DNA of 64,000 nt from Chloroflexota bacterium (lineage in GTDB: Bacteria; Chloroflexota; Anaerolineae; 4572-78; J111). Shown here one piece after another: positions 35,262 through 45,576 of this stretch. The stretch is from the NCBI GenBank assembly GCA_016860845.1, contig BOKF01000027.1, positions 1 to 64,000 of the forward strand, in the 5' to 3' direction. A program made the translations under genes and the position numbers. How positions within the stretch are numbered: the stretch's first letter is position 1; every line of letters begins with the position of its first letter. Below the pieces are notes generated by a model that worked only from the letters and a program-made list of their open reading frames with translations, ran no database searches and had not been told where the DNA came from.

Positions 35262-36773
35262 TTATACCGGGTGGTCGTCCGTCGGCGGTCGGCGGCCGTG
35301 CGGGAAATCCGGGTCTGCCTGGATAAAGGCCAGCGCCGCTGCCCGGTCGGTCACTTCACCTGTGGCCTGGGCTTCTTTCAACCGGTTAAGCAGGATACCG
35401 ATCAGCCGGCCTTCGGGCAGGCCCAGGGTATCCATCAGATCGCGCCCGGTCAGCAGCGGGGCCGGTTCGACCACCTGCTCCCGCTGTTCAAAATAGGCCG
35501 CCACCAATTTATACACCACTTCCCGCAACTCACGCAATTCTTGCTCCCCTTGACCGGGCGGGTAGGTGGCGTCATGGTCGGCCAGGGCATGCAGCGCCAC
35601 CGCCACCCCCGCCTGATAACCACTTCCGGCAGTATCACGAAAGAAACGGTAGACGGCCCGGCGGCTGACCCGCCACTCCATCATGAGCAGCAGCGGCCGC
35701 ATGTGCCGCGCCACTACGGTCTCGACAAAATTGGCCGCCTGATTGCTGAAACGAAAACGCCGCATGACTTTGCCGGTAATTTTAGCACCGACCCGCTCGT
35801 GCCTATAAAAGTGGACCGCCGCCGAGTCCGGCGCCGGCTCACGGGTCGAAGGCTTGCCGGTATCGTGCAGCAGCAGGGCCAGCGGTAACAACGTTTGCTG
35901 AGTCAGGTTTCCGGCCAGGGGTTCATTCAACTCCTGGACTACTGCCGCCTGCAACTGGGCGGGAAGATCGGCAAAACTGCTTTGAACCAGCCTGGCCCAG
36001 GCATCGAGCGCCGCCGTCGTGTGGTCAAAGACATCCAGGTAATGCGGCGGCCCCTGCGTCACGCCGATCAGTGACTCGATTTCCGGCAGGATGTGGGGCA
36101 GGACGCCCAGCCGCCGCAGCATCTGCACTGCCTGGCCGGGCGCGGGTGTGTTGAGCAGTTTCAACAACTCGTCGCGCTGTCGCTCCGGGGAGATAGCGGG
36201 CAGGCCAGGAACCGCGTCGTGCAGCGCGGCCTCGGTACCGGCTTCAAGGGAGAAGCCAAACTCGACGGCCTGCCGGACGGCTCGCAGCACCCGCACCGGG
36301 TCGTGGCTAAAGGCTGTGGCCGAAGCCGCCCGAATCTGGCCCGCCTCCAAGTCGGCCTGACCACCCAAGGGATCAATCAGTTGAAACGGCTCCACCAGGC
36401 TGAGGGCAATAGCGTTGATGGTGAAGTCCCGGTCGGCCAGATCGTCTAACAGGGTCGCCCCGCGCAGGGAAGCGAAATCGAGATAACTTTTCTCCACCAC
36501 GACCCGGCCCGTGCCGCGCTCCGCGTCGAGCGGATAGTAGGCCGCGTCGAGGGCATTCGCCACCCGCCGGGCCACCGCCAGCCCGTCGCCGGGCACAACA
36601 AAGTCCAGGTCCACGATACTCTCGCGCCCCAGCAGCATATCCCGCACCGCACCGCCGACGAGGTAGGCTTCGAGCCGGTGGGTTTGGAGGACGTAGATGA
36701 CTTTTTGTAAAAGAGGGTATGAGTCTAACCACCTTTCAGTCAGGTCAAAAGGTGGTTGTTTAATTGTTTTCAA
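35262..36773 (-). CDS. tRNA nucleotidyltransferase / poly(A) polymerase family protein with HD domain
   Basis: This 503-residue class II nucleotidyltransferase has the head motif GGAVRDMLLGR, the metal-binding DLDF and RDFTINAIAL, followed by the RNA-binding helical region. The second half has an HD-type domain (LLLHDTGKP) as in bacterial CCA enzymes of the HD branch. It is the likely CCA-adding enzyme, needed because tRNA-Lys here does not encode CCA. A-adding or CC-adding activity alone cannot be excluded. Confidence 0.9.
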   Translation of the reverse strand: MKTIKQPPFDLTERWLDSYPLLQKVIYVLQTHRLEAYLVGGAVRDMLLGRESIVDLDFVVPGDGLAVARRVANALDAAYYPLDAERGTGRVVVEKSYLDFASLRGATLLDDLADRDFTINAIALSLVEPFQLIDPLGGQADLEAGQIRAASATAFSHDPVRVLRAVRQAVEFGFSLEAGTEAALHDAVPGLPAISPERQRDELLKLLNTPAPGQAVQMLRRLGVLPHILPEIESLIGVTQGPPHYLDVFDHTTAALDAWARLVQSSFADLPAQLQAAVVQELNEPLAGNLTQQTLLPLALLLHDTGKPSTREPAPDSAAVHFYRHERVGAKITGKVMRRFRFSNQAANFVETVVARHMRPLLLMMEWRVSRRAVYRFFRDTAGSGYQAGVAVALHALADHDATYPPGQGEQELRELREVVYKLVAAYFEQREQVVEPAPLLTGRDLMDTLGLPEGRLIGILLNRLKEAQATGEVTDRAAALAFIQADPDFPHGRRPPTDDHPV

Positions 36774-36806
36774 TGGATAGTTCTTGCGTGGAAAGTTACA
36801 GCCAGA

Positions 36807-37073
36807 CTACGCTGCCGTTTTTTCTTTTTGCTCATCAAGTTTTTGTTGCAGCCAAAGATTGACTAACGTTTCAACCTGTATCCCCCGCTTGTGAGCTTGC
36901 TTCTCCAGGGCTGCCAGCAACTCCCCTTCGACAGGCACAGCGCAGCTAATCTCAAAATTAACATCAGGCATATTGGGATTGTCAAAATCGGTAAAATCGT
37001 GAGTATCCCAAAACTCCCCCATTTTTTCATCAGTATCCCCTTGAGAGATGCTACTGAGATTATTTGCGTCCAT
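36807..37073 (-). CDS. CopG/BrnA-type antitoxin
   Basis: This 88-residue protein has an acidic N-terminal half (EFWDTHDFTDF) and a C-terminal ribbon-helix-helix-like stretch (ALEKQAHKRGIQVETLVNLWLQQKL) typical of BrnA/CopG antitoxins paired with BrnT. Its ATG overlaps the 3' end of the brnT remnant by 14 bases, the standard arrangement. The antitoxin is intact although the toxin is not. Confidence 0.85.
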   Translation of the reverse strand: MDANNLSSISQGDTDEKMGEFWDTHDFTDFDNPNMPDVNFEISCAVPVEGELLAALEKQAHKRGIQVETLVNLWLQQKLDEQKEKTAA

Positions 37074-37262
37074 AGGCTTTCCGCTCCTTATCGGTCATAT
37101 CTCGCGCACTGATGATAACAGCCGTCTTTGTAGAGGGCTTGTAAATAAAGAAAACTGATAAATATCTGCCGCCGAAGGTCTGCCCGAAAGCAACATATAC
37201 ATCATCACCCTGTGTACGACCTTTTTCAGCAAAACGAATTCGAGGGTCATTGAGTAAAAGTC
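37060..37262 (-). pseudogene. BrnT-type toxin, 5'-truncated
   Basis: The minus strand reads LLLNDPRIRFAEKGRTQ, VYVAFGQTFGGRYLSVFF and ends VIISARDMTDKERKAYGRK, the C-terminal two-thirds of a BrnT RNase toxin. The N-terminal start is missing: upstream the frame runs through a palindromic element and meets an in-frame stop (TAA near 37309) without a start codon. The break coincides with the hairpin at 37270-37293. It is probably a dead toxin beside a live antitoxin. Confidence 0.8.
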
Positions 37263-37269
37263 TTATGCT

Positions 37270-37412
37270 GGTTACGGTTTCAAAACCGTAACCTATCCTC
37301 AGCGGATGTTAATCCGCCGCTGCGTTTGAGTAGGGGAGCACAGATTCACCCGTACCTCCGTTGTTGCGGCTTAAGCCGGTTGAATACGGGTGGCGATGAC
37401 ATCATCGCCACC
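37270..37412. repeat. Cluster of four palindromes at the brnT break
   Basis: There are four palindromes: GGTTACGGTTT/AAACCGTAACC (37270-37293), GCGGAT/ATCCGC (37302-37317), CGGCTTAAGCCG (37367-37378) and GGTGGCGATGA/TCATCGCCACC (37389-37412). They lie within 143 bases, between the truncated toxin and the 3' end of the next gene. It looks like a small palindromic insertion. Confidence 0.7.
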
Positions 37413-37696
37413 ATCAAAGTATAGCCGTAAGTACCATGCGGGCCTGCCATCTCCCAAGTTTCTCTTTGCACTAAATGTATCTCGGCTTGGCTCAGGCTTT
37501 TTTGCTTTTTCTCCAAGACTATCTGGACGGCCAGAGGTTGCTTTTTTGAGAATGTAGAAATCTTGTAGTTAGTGATGGAAACCGAATAGTTTCCATCTGG
37601 AAGTTGCAGACAGTGAGGAATAGCAAAGCCTACCACTACATAATGACTACCGTCAGGTTTCAGTTTGCTTAAATCATAAGCCGCTGTTGTACTCAT
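37346..37696 (-). CDS. Hypothetical protein with palindrome-derived C-terminus
   Basis: This 116-residue protein (ATG at 37696, AAAGG nine bases upstream) shows beta-rich sequence (HYVVVGFAIPHCLQLPDG, YSVSITNYKIS) and no known domain. Its last 20 or so codons run through two palindromes (37367-37412), suggesting that the original 3' end was replaced. An in-frame ATG region upstream (to 37726) is a longer alternative. Function unknown. Confidence 0.55.
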   Translation of the reverse strand: MSTTAAYDLSKLKPDGSHYVVVGFAIPHCLQLPDGNYSVSITNYKISTFSKKQPLAVQIVLEKKQKSLSQAEIHLVQRETWEMAGPHGTYGYTLMVAMMSSPPVFNRLKPQQRRYG

Positions 37697-37743
37697 TATT
37701 TGGCCTTTGAAGAACTGTTTACACAAAACTTGTTTGCCTGTGA

Positions 37744-38073
37744 TTAAGGTTGCATTGCCTCAAGCAGAGGCAGCGCTTGAGGTACATCCACCTCAACAGT
37801 TTTCCAAACCTCGTCCAAATCAACAATATCATAGCCGTGAATGAGTTTATCTCTCATCCCGGCCATTAACTTCCACGGAATATGAGGGTGCTGATTACGA
37901 TAATCCCCTGACAACCGCTTAACGGCTTCACCCATCACCATCAACTGATGCAACACAGCAGATTGCGTTCTGATGTCCTGTAGAAAGCTGTCTTTATCCA
38001 TGCCCTGCGTAAATTCTGCCGCCAAGCGCATGGCCCGGATAATATCCAGCAGGATAACTTCATCGTGTGACAT
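37744..38073 (-). CDS. hepT: HepT-like toxin (HEPN ribonuclease, DUF86)
   Basis: This 109-residue HEPN protein has the RNase motif RDKLIHGYD (Rx4-6HxY) near residues 74-82. HepT toxins are RNases neutralised by di- or tri-AMPylation of the Tyr by MntA. It overlaps the upstream mntA gene by 14 bases, the standard order mntA-hepT. Confidence 0.92.
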   Translation of the reverse strand: MSHDEVILLDIIRAMRLAAEFTQGMDKDSFLQDIRTQSAVLHQLMVMGEAVKRLSGDYRNQHPHIPWKLMAGMRDKLIHGYDIVDLDEVWKTVEVDVPQALPLLEAMQP

Positions 38074-38380
38074 AGATGGTTTGAGCCGTATTCAAAATTT
38101 CCTGGCGACGGAGCGCATTGTGACTGTGTTCGACCGCTCGCCGGGTGAGTAAATCAACAGGCCGGTTTAATAACTGGCTCAATTCCTCTTCCATCCGCAC
38201 GTGGTCAAACAAGCTCCAATCTGCTTCAGGGGCAAAAGTGACCAGAATATCTACATCACTCTCTGGGTCAAAATCATCCCGAAGAACGGAGCCAAACAGG
38301 GCTAACTCGCGAATATGCCAGCGTTGGCAAAAATCGGCAATCTCAAGTTCAGCTAAATTAATCCTGGGTAGATTTATCAT
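38060..38380 (-). CDS. mntA: MntA-like minimal nucleotidyltransferase antitoxin
   Basis: This 106-residue protein has the minimal nucleotidyltransferase motif GSVLRDDFDPESDVDILV (GSx10DxD), with the third acidic residue in RPVDLLT. It is expected to AMPylate and inactivate the adjacent HepT. Its start overlaps the small upstream gene by four bases. Confidence 0.92.
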   Translation of the reverse strand: MINLPRINLAELEIADFCQRWHIRELALFGSVLRDDFDPESDVDILVTFAPEADWSLFDHVRMEEELSQLLNRPVDLLTRRAVEHSHNALRRQEILNTAQTIYVTR

Positions 38381-38589
38381 GGCTGCTTTTCTTCCACTTC
38401 TTTTACCTTCCCCTCCCCATCCACAAACACCACCGCCGCCTTCTCCTTGGGCCGGACGCGCTTGGCGGCCCGTTCGGCCTGCTCGGCGGTCAGCCCAACG
38501 CCGACGACCCGCCCGCGCACCAGGGCAATCCAGCGGTTGAGGTAGGGAGAGAGATCAATTAAGAGAGGGGAGTTTGGTTCTAACATCAA
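38377..38589 (-). CDS. Small conserved-type protein (DUF5678-like)
   Basis: This 70-residue protein has [20 protein letters not shown] followed by a short strand KAAVVFVDG, resembling DUF5678-type proteins. It overlaps mntA by four bases and so is the first gene of the mntA-hepT transcript. Role unknown. Confidence 0.65.
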   Translation of the reverse strand: MMLEPNSPLLIDLSPYLNRWIALVRGRVVGVGLTAEQAERAAKRVRPKEKAAVVFVDGEGKVKEVEEKQP

Positions 38590-38603
38590 GCCTTAGCCTC
38601 CCT

Positions 38604-38676
38604 GACCGCCGACGGCCGACCGCCGACCGCCGTAAGTCAATCAGCAGCGGTCCGCGGTCGGTGGTCGGCGGTCGAA
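38604..38676. repeat. Period-7 repeat (GACCGCC type), inverted pair
   Basis: GACCGCC/GACGGCC-type units (38604-38632) face GCGGTCG-type units (38648-38676). It lies between sucD and the toxin-antitoxin cluster, at the boundary of the cluster. Confidence 0.8.
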
Positions 38677-38711
38677 ATAGAGGGAATAAAGAGGAAAGAC
38701 CCTGCCGGCGG

Positions 38712-39578
38712 CTACATCCGTTCCGCGACCATCGCGGCGACCTCTTCGGGCAGTTGGGCCACCGGCACGCCGACGGCTTCAAAGGCCTTGATTTTTTCAT
38801 CGGCGGTGCCTTCGCCGCCCTCGATGATAGCCCCGGCGTGGCCCATGCGCTTGCCCGGCGGGGCAGTCCGCCCGGCGATAAAGCCAGTGACCGGCTTGCT
38901 CATCTTCTCGGCAATGAAACGGGCCGCCTTTTGCTCGTCGGTGCCGCCGATCTCGCCGATGAGGACGACGTGGTAGGTCAGCGGATCGCTCTCAAACAGA
39001 GTCAGAATATCAATAAAGCTGCTGCCGATAATTGGATCACCGCCAATGCCGACGGCGGTGCTCTGGCCGATGCCCCGGTCGGTCAGGGCCTGGACTACCT
39101 CGTAGGTCAGCGTGCCGCTGCGCGAGACAACCCCGACGTTGCCGGGTTTGTGAATGTGGCCCGGCATAATCCCGATTTTGGCCTCGCCGGGGGTAATGAC
39201 GCCCGGACAGTTGGGGCCGATCAGGCGGGCTTCTTTTTGGCTCAAAAAGCTGCGCACCCGGACCATGTCCAGTACCGGCACGCCTTCGGTGATGCAGATA
39301 ATCAGTTTGATGCCGGCGTCGGCTGCTTCCATGATCGCGTCGGCGGCAAAGCGGGCCGGCACGTAAATGATGCTGGTGTTGGCGTCGGTGGTGCTGACCG
39401 CTTCTTTGACCGTATCAAAGACCGGCACGCCGTGGACCCACTCGCCGCCCTTGCCCGGCGTCATCCCGGCGACCACATTGGTGCCGTACTCTTTCATTTG
39501 CTGGGTGTGGAAAGCGCCTTCGCGCCCGGTAATCCCCTGCACTAATAAACGGGTGTTTTTCCCAACCAGAATGCTCAT
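38712..39578 (-). CDS. sucD: Succinyl-CoA ligase alpha subunit
   Basis: SucD binds CoA and carries the phosphohistidine of succinyl-CoA synthetase in the TCA cycle. This 288-residue protein has [34 protein letters not shown] and the phospho-His loop [11 protein letters not shown]. It starts three bases after sucC. Confidence 0.96.
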   Translation of the reverse strand: MSILVGKNTRLLVQGITGREGAFHTQQMKEYGTNVVAGMTPGKGGEWVHGVPVFDTVKEAVSTTDANTSIIYVPARFAADAIMEAADAGIKLIICITEGVPVLDMVRVRSFLSQKEARLIGPNCPGVITPGEAKIGIMPGHIHKPGNVGVVSRSGTLTYEVVQALTDRGIGQSTAVGIGGDPIIGSSFIDILTLFESDPLTYHVVLIGEIGGTDEQKAARFIAEKMSKPVTGFIAGRTAPPGKRMGHAGAIIEGGEGTADEKIKAFEAVGVPVAQLPEEVAAMVAERM

Positions 39579-39581
39579 GAT

Positions 39582-40718
<1,137 letters not shown>

Positions 40719-40870
40719 ATGGAATCTCCTTTGCACTCTCCTGATAGTTTGACCTCGGGCCGCAGGCCAGGAAGTCAAGCGAATTATACCACAATTTCCG
40801 GCTCGTTTCTATTTGGGCGCTAGGTAATGGATAAGCCCTGGCTGCTGGGCATCTTCCCCTGAAAAAATAA

Positions 40871-40899
40871 TTGACCATAACTTAAAGTAGAGATATACT
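40871..40899 (+). promoter_or_regulatory. Sigma-70 promoter of the parA pair
   Basis: TTGACC, 17 bases and TATACT lie 65 bases before the first ParA start. The gap 40719-40964 otherwise contains only the sucC -10 candidate. Confidence 0.78.
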
Positions 40900-40964
40900 A
40901 TTAACAGTCAACTGCTTGAGCTGAACCAACAGATTTCACTTCCGAAAGGCATTATGGAGTTGAC

Positions 40965-41732
40965 ATGCGCAAGATTGCAATCGTTGGATTTAAGGGCGGT
41001 ATCGGCAAAACAACCACCTGTGTGAATCTGGGGGCGGCGCTGGCCCTGCGGGGACACCGGGTTTTGATCGTAGATACGGACACCCAGGCTAACGTAGCCA
41101 TCGCTCTGGGCATTAACAGCTTCCAGAAGTCGCTGGCTGACGTGCTGATCCGTAAAGCCAAAGCGGAAGAATGTGTTTTGCCGGCCCGGCAAAACCTCGA
41201 CCTCCTGCCGAGCAGTCTGGCCCTGTTCAAAGCTCAACAGCGCATGGTCTTGGAACTGGCCCGCGAGGAGATTTTTTCCGAATTGTTTGTCGGGCTGGAC
41301 GGCTACGAGTATTTGCTGCTCGACTGCGCGCCCTCCGTGTCGCTGCTAACCGTTAATGCGATGGCCTATGTGGACGAGGTTTTCATCCCGGTCTCGATGG
41401 AACTGCTCGCCCTGGCCGGAGCGCAGCAATTTTTGGAGTATCTGAAAACTATTAGCCGCACGCTTGGCAAGGGAGCCACGATCCGGCTCATTATTCCGAC
41501 CTTTTATGACCCGCGCCGCCGGGTAAGCCAGCGAGTGTTAGGCGCGCTGGAAAAGACTTTTGGCGAGCGTGTCACCAAGCCTATTCGGGTTGACACCCAG
41601 CTCTCAGAAGCGCCGGGGGCCGGTAAAACCATTTTTGAATATGCTCCCCGCAGTCGCGGGGCCGTAGATTACGCGCGCCTGACCGAAGCGGTTGCCACCA
41701 TGCCACCTCTGGATAGGGACAAGGCCGAATAG
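40965..41732 (+). CDS. ParA/MinD-family ATPase 1
   Basis: This 255-residue ATPase has the deviant Walker A motif KGGIGKTTT (10-18), switch I DTDTQAN and Walker B LLLDCAPS. It belongs to the Soj/ParA family of proteins that position DNA or protein cargo. No ParB lies beside it. It is followed after 20 bases by a second ParA, so the two are probably co-expressed. Confidence 0.92.
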   Translation: MRKIAIVGFKGGIGKTTTCVNLGAALALRGHRVLIVDTDTQANVAIALGINSFQKSLADVLIRKAKAEECVLPARQNLDLLPSSLALFKAQQRMVLELAREEIFSELFVGLDGYEYLLLDCAPSVSLLTVNAMAYVDEVFIPVSMELLALAGAQQFLEYLKTISRTLGKGATIRLIIPTFYDPRRRVSQRVLGALEKTFGERVTKPIRVDTQLSEAPGAGKTIFEYAPRSRGAVDYARLTEAVATMPPLDRDKAE

Positions 41733-41752
41733 ATTTTCACCTTGGAGGGGAT

Positions 41753-42532
41753 ATGACACACACGATTGCCATTGCTAATCAAAAGGGGGGAGTTGGTAAA
41801 ACCACCACGGTTATCAACTTGGGGGTGGCCCTGGCGCAAATGAAGAAAAAAACGCTGGTCGTGGACATGGACCCGCAAGGGGCGCTCTCCGCCGGGCTGG
41901 GCATCAACGCCAATGAAGTAGAGCACACGATTTATGACCTGCTGATGAACCCCGACCATCTGCCGGTCAACCGGGCTATTTATCCGGCTCAAACTTACCT
42001 TGACCTCATTCCGGCCGACAACCACCTGGCTGCCGCCGAGATCGAGCTTATCCCCGAACTTCGGCGTGAAATGGTTTTGCATGGCGTGCTAGAGCCGTTG
42101 GACGGCTGGTATGATTTCATTCTGATTGACTGCCCGCCCAGTCTGGGCCTGCTTACGGTCAATGCTTTATGCGCCAGCGATGGCGTTATCGTCCCTTTGC
42201 AGACCGAATACCTGGCCATGCGTGTCCTGCGCGACCTGCTCGACAACATTGTCCGCATCAAGGAGCGCCTCAATCCCGAATTGGAACTGACCGGCATCCT
42301 GGCCACCATGTACTCCACCGGCACCATCCATGCCCGCGAGGTGTTGGAAGAAATTCGGGCGGCTTTTGGCGAAAAGGTTTTTGACGTGGTCATCCACAAG
42401 AGCATCCGCTTTGCCGAAGCGTCGGTGGCCAATCGGGCCATGGCCGAGTTCGCCAGCAACCACAAAGGGGCCAAAGCCTACCAAAAACTGGCCAAGAAAT
42501 TGGTTGGGCAGGATACCGACGAGTCAGAATAG
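41753..42532 (+). CDS. ParA/Soj-family ATPase 2
   Basis: This 259-residue ParA protein has NQKGGVGKTTT (9-19), DMDPQGALS and LIDCPPSLGLLTVNAL, closer to chromosomal Soj than ATPase 1. An SD-like GGAGGGG lies just before the ATG. No parB or parS-like sequence was seen nearby; cargo unknown. Confidence 0.93.
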   Translation: MTHTIAIANQKGGVGKTTTVINLGVALAQMKKKTLVVDMDPQGALSAGLGINANEVEHTIYDLLMNPDHLPVNRAIYPAQTYLDLIPADNHLAAAEIELIPELRREMVLHGVLEPLDGWYDFILIDCPPSLGLLTVNALCASDGVIVPLQTEYLAMRVLRDLLDNIVRIKERLNPELELTGILATMYSTGTIHAREVLEEIRAAFGEKVFDVVIHKSIRFAEASVANRAMAEFASNHKGAKAYQKLAKKLVGQDTDESE

Positions 42533-42563
42533 AATTTTAAGGAAAGCCCGGAAGATTTGAAGC

Positions 42564-45281
42564 ATGGAGAAAAATTTCAACCCTCCAGTCTTCCAGCCTT
42601 CCAATCTTCCTTCCCGGTTACCTCTCTTCTATTTAATCCTTATTATCACCCTGGCCTTTGGCCTGCGCGTGGTCCACTTAAACAGCCTGCCCCTCTCGCT
42701 CAGCCTCGACGAAGCCGTTGACGGCCTGGATGCCCTGCAACTCGTCCGGCTGGGCTGGCTCACTCCCTTTTTACAGAACAACTTTGGCCGCGAAACCCTA
42801 TTTTTTTACCTGCAAGGGCTGCTCTTGGAGCTGGCGGGTATTTCTATCTTTTCCCTGCGCTTTGCTTCAGTGCTTGCCGGCGCCCTGACAATTCCCCTCT
42901 TGTATGCTGTTGGGCAGCGGCTAGGGCTAGAACGGGCAACCTTCAAACACACCAGTTCCAGGCTGGTTAGCCTGTTAGCTGCAACCGGCCTGGCCGTATC
43001 CTACTGGCATCTCTACTTCAGCCGGGTCAGCCTGCGAGCGATTCTGCTCCCACCCCTGCTGCTGGCCCTGATCTGGTGTTTCTGGCGCGGTTGGTATCTT
43101 TCGTCTCCCCCCCACCCCTCGCTCTGCCCTCCCTACGGTCGTCCCAGTGGGAGAGGGGAGTCGCACCAGCGACAGGGTGAGGGCTTTTCATCGCTGGTGG
43201 TGAAGCCAAGTCTTCATGATGACTCCTTCCTAAAAGGCGTAAGCCTAAGATATGGCTGGCTCGCCGCTGCCAGCTTCCTCCTGGGGCTGACCTTTTACAC
43301 CTACCTGGCGGCTCGACTGCTGCCGGTCCTTTTTGTTACCTTTGTGATCGTCGAATTGATCCGTAATCCGCCGGCCCGAAAAAGAAATCTGCTGGGATTC
43401 TTGATTTTTGCGGGCACTGCGGCCCTCACCGCTATTCCCCTGATTCTTTACTTTCAACAGAACCCCCAGGCGTTGAACAGCCGCACCGGGGCTATTTCTG
43501 TTTTTGCCAGCGACGCCCCTGTGACGATGTTTGGCGGCAATCTTCTGGCGCTGCTGCGTATCCATTTTTTCGCTCACACCTGGCTGGGCCAGTGGCCGGC
43601 CCTGGACCTCCTGGCAGCGGTGGGGCTTTTGGTGGGTCTGCTGACCTGTCTCTATCACTTCAAAAAACCGGTTTGTTTGTTTCTACTGCTGTGGTGGGCC
43701 ACCGGTACAGCGCCCATCCTGCTCTCAACTCAGGATTGGACAGCAACGACGACGCTGCTGCGCGGCATTGTGGCCTGGCCTGCCCTGTATCTGCTTTCGG
43801 CGGTGGGTCTGGTGGCAGTTGGTCAGCGCATCAGCGCAGCAGTGAAAAAAAGCCTCCCCTTGAATTACACCCAGAATCGCCTCTTCGCTTCCCCGCTTCT
43901 TCGCCTCTTTACCCCTCTTATATTGGTGCTTATATTTAGCGGCTTCACCAGCAGCTACAACTACTTCTCCGTTTGGGCGACCACTCACCATGATTTCAGC
44001 GATCATCCGCCCCGGCTGGCCGACTACCTCAACAGTCAAACCGAGCAGTTAAGCCTCACCCCGCTCCGCTTCTACGGTGAGAGTGTGGCAAATTTTCTAC
44101 TGCAAGCCCGCTATCCAAATCTGCACAATGGGGACAGCACCACCCTGCGCGCTCTGCTGGCTTCGCAGCCGGCCAGCGTCTACCTCATGCCTGACAAGTC
44201 AACCACCGAGTCGCTTTTTGTCCTGCTCGTTCCCGCTGCCAATAGTCAGGGGATCGCCTATCTTCTCCCTCCGTTGACCCCCGCCCAGAGCGAGGCGCTT
44301 GCCCGCCATACCCGCGCTGCTGCCCCGCTCTCAACGGTGCTCGACGGTGAGGGCGAGCCGGTTGCTCAGGTTTACCCCCTGGCGGCTGATGCTCCCTTCC
44401 TCCCTACCGGCGAGCAGGGATCAACCTGGCAGTCTATCCAGGCGAGCTTCAAAAGCGAGCTACTGTTAGACAGCTACCGGGTTGAACCAGCCACCCTCAA
44501 ACCCGGCGAAACTGTAACCCTTTTCCTTAACTGGCAGGCCCGGCGGCCGGTTGACGGTGATTACTACCTCTTTATCCACCTTTTCGACATCGTCCAGGGC
44601 CGGCGCTGGGGTCAGGTAAACACGCCCCTGGCCGGCCTGCTCTTCAATGCCCATCGCTGGCCCGTTGGTCTGACCGTACCCGACAGGCATTTGTTTACCC
44701 TGCCCGCCGATGCCCCTGACGGCGCATATCGCTTTGAAGTGGGTCTCTACGAAGCCGCTTCGCAGCAGCGTTTGCCGGTGAGTACCGGCGATACTACCCT
44801 CACCAGCGACAAATTGATCCTGGGTAAAATTCAGGTGTGGCAGCAGCCGCCGGCCCCGCCTCAATATCCGCTGGCTCCTATTCAATTTGGCGAGAGCATT
44901 GCTTTGATCGGGTTTGATCGGCCAACTTCAACCCTGCGCCCCGGTCAATCCCTGTCTTTTAACCTTCATTGGCAGGCCCTGGCCGCTCTTCTGCCCGACT
45001 ACACCGTCTTTACCCATTTGCTGGACAGCGCCGGCCAGCTTCGCGCCCAGCAGGATAATCCGCCTCAGCAAGGCCGTTACCCGACCTCCTGGTGGAGTCC
45101 TGGCGAAACTATTGTTGACGCCCATACCCTGATCCTGCCCCCAGATTTAGCTCCAGGGCCATACACCCTGCGCCTGGGCTTGTATCAGTCTGAAACCGGC
45201 CAGCGCCTCCCGCTAAAAAATCAGGGTCAAGATTTTGTGGACTTGCCCAATTTCATTTACGTCAGCAAAAACTCTCCCTAG
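42564..45281 (+). CDS. Giant GT39/ArnT-like membrane glycosyltransferase with beta-sandwich tail
   Basis: This 905-residue protein has a GT-C-fold membrane half (about 18-470) with the early acidic motif LSLDEAVDGLDA after helix 1. The extracytoplasmic half has two similar beta-sandwich repeats (about 625-760 and 775-895: LKPGETVTLFLNWQA; LRPGQSLSFNLHWQA). Such enzymes transfer sugars from polyprenyl phosphate carriers. Residues 5-17, about 179-227 and 435-454 are encoded by dispersed repeat sequence. The true start may be later than 42564 because the first codons are repeat-derived. Confidence 0.8.
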   Translation: MEKNFNPPVFQPSNLPSRLPLFYLILIITLAFGLRVVHLNSLPLSLSLDEAVDGLDALQLVRLGWLTPFLQNNFGRETLFFYLQGLLLELAGISIFSLRFASVLAGALTIPLLYAVGQRLGLERATFKHTSSRLVSLLAATGLAVSYWHLYFSRVSLRAILLPPLLLALIWCFWRGWYLSSPPHPSLCPPYGRPSGRGESHQRQGEGFSSLVVKPSLHDDSFLKGVSLRYGWLAAASFLLGLTFYTYLAARLLPVLFVTFVIVELIRNPPARKRNLLGFLIFAGTAALTAIPLILYFQQNPQALNSRTGAISVFASDAPVTMFGGNLLALLRIHFFAHTWLGQWPALDLLAAVGLLVGLLTCLYHFKKPVCLFLLLWWATGTAPILLSTQDWTATTTLLRGIVAWPALYLLSAVGLVAVGQRISAAVKKSLPLNYTQNRLFASPLLRLFTPLILVLIFSGFTSSYNYFSVWATTHHDFSDHPPRLADYLNSQTEQLSLTPLRFYGESVANFLLQARYPNLHNGDSTTLRALLASQPASVYLMPDKSTTESLFVLLVPAANSQGIAYLLPPLTPAQSEALARHTRAAAPLSTVLDGEGEPVAQVYPLAADAPFLPTGEQGSTWQSIQASFKSELLLDSYRVEPATLKPGETVTLFLNWQARRPVDGDYYLFIHLFDIVQGRRWGQVNTPLAGLLFNAHRWPVGLTVPDRHLFTLPADAPDGAYRFEVGLYEAASQQRLPVSTGDTTLTSDKLILGKIQVWQQPPAPPQYPLAPIQFGESIALIGFDRPTSTLRPGQSLSFNLHWQALAALLPDYTVFTHLLDSAGQLRAQQDNPPQQGRYPTSWWSPGETIVDAHTLILPPDLAPGPYTLRLGLYQSETGQRLPLKNQGQDFVDLPNFIYVSKNSP
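42578..42614. repeat. Period-8 repeat (CTTCCAGC type) at start of glycosyltransferase 1
   Basis: Four eight-base units close to CTTCCAGC encode the FQPSNLPS region. The same type recurs at 49602-49678 and 50734-50830. Confidence 0.7.
43100..43190. repeat. In-frame REP-like repeat in glycosyltransferase 1
   Basis: This run (CCCTCGCTCTGCCCTCC on one side, GGGAGAGGGG and GGGTGAGGGC on the other) resembles common intergenic CCCTCACCC/CCCTCTCCC repeats. It is translated as a Pro/Ser/Gly-rich loop between membrane helices. Confidence 0.65.
43869..43920. repeat. Period-8 repeat (CCTCTTCG type) in glycosyltransferase 1
   Basis: Units close to CCTCTTCG match those inside the YfhO-like gene (30368-30422, opposite orientation relative to the reading strand). 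They encode RLFASPLLRLFTPL. Confidence 0.6.
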
Positions 45282-45576
45282 GCTTTGTTGTAACCGCCCA
45301 TGAAAATCTCTTCTAACCATTTTCTGACTTTTTTCCTATTAATCTCTAAGGATGATGCGGTAATCTTGAATCTGTCAGGTCGCCACTCTATCATGCTTTC
45401 GTCATCCCCCTGCTACCAGTAGAACTTTCCCTGCTAGGTTTCCAGCCATTGTTCAAGGCGTCTCCTCCCAGAGTGCATAAAAGTCACAACCAGAGGCGCG
45501 ACCGCGATTGGGTCTCTACCCAAGCCCGTAACCCAACTCTGAGTAAAACGGTGGTCGGCCTGTTTCATTAAATCAG
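45282..45576. other. Gene-free stretch
   Basis: About 295 bases without a credible gene. The only structure seen is a small hairpin TTGGGT-CTCT-ACCCAA at 45508-45523. No promoter match was convincing. Confidence 0.5.
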
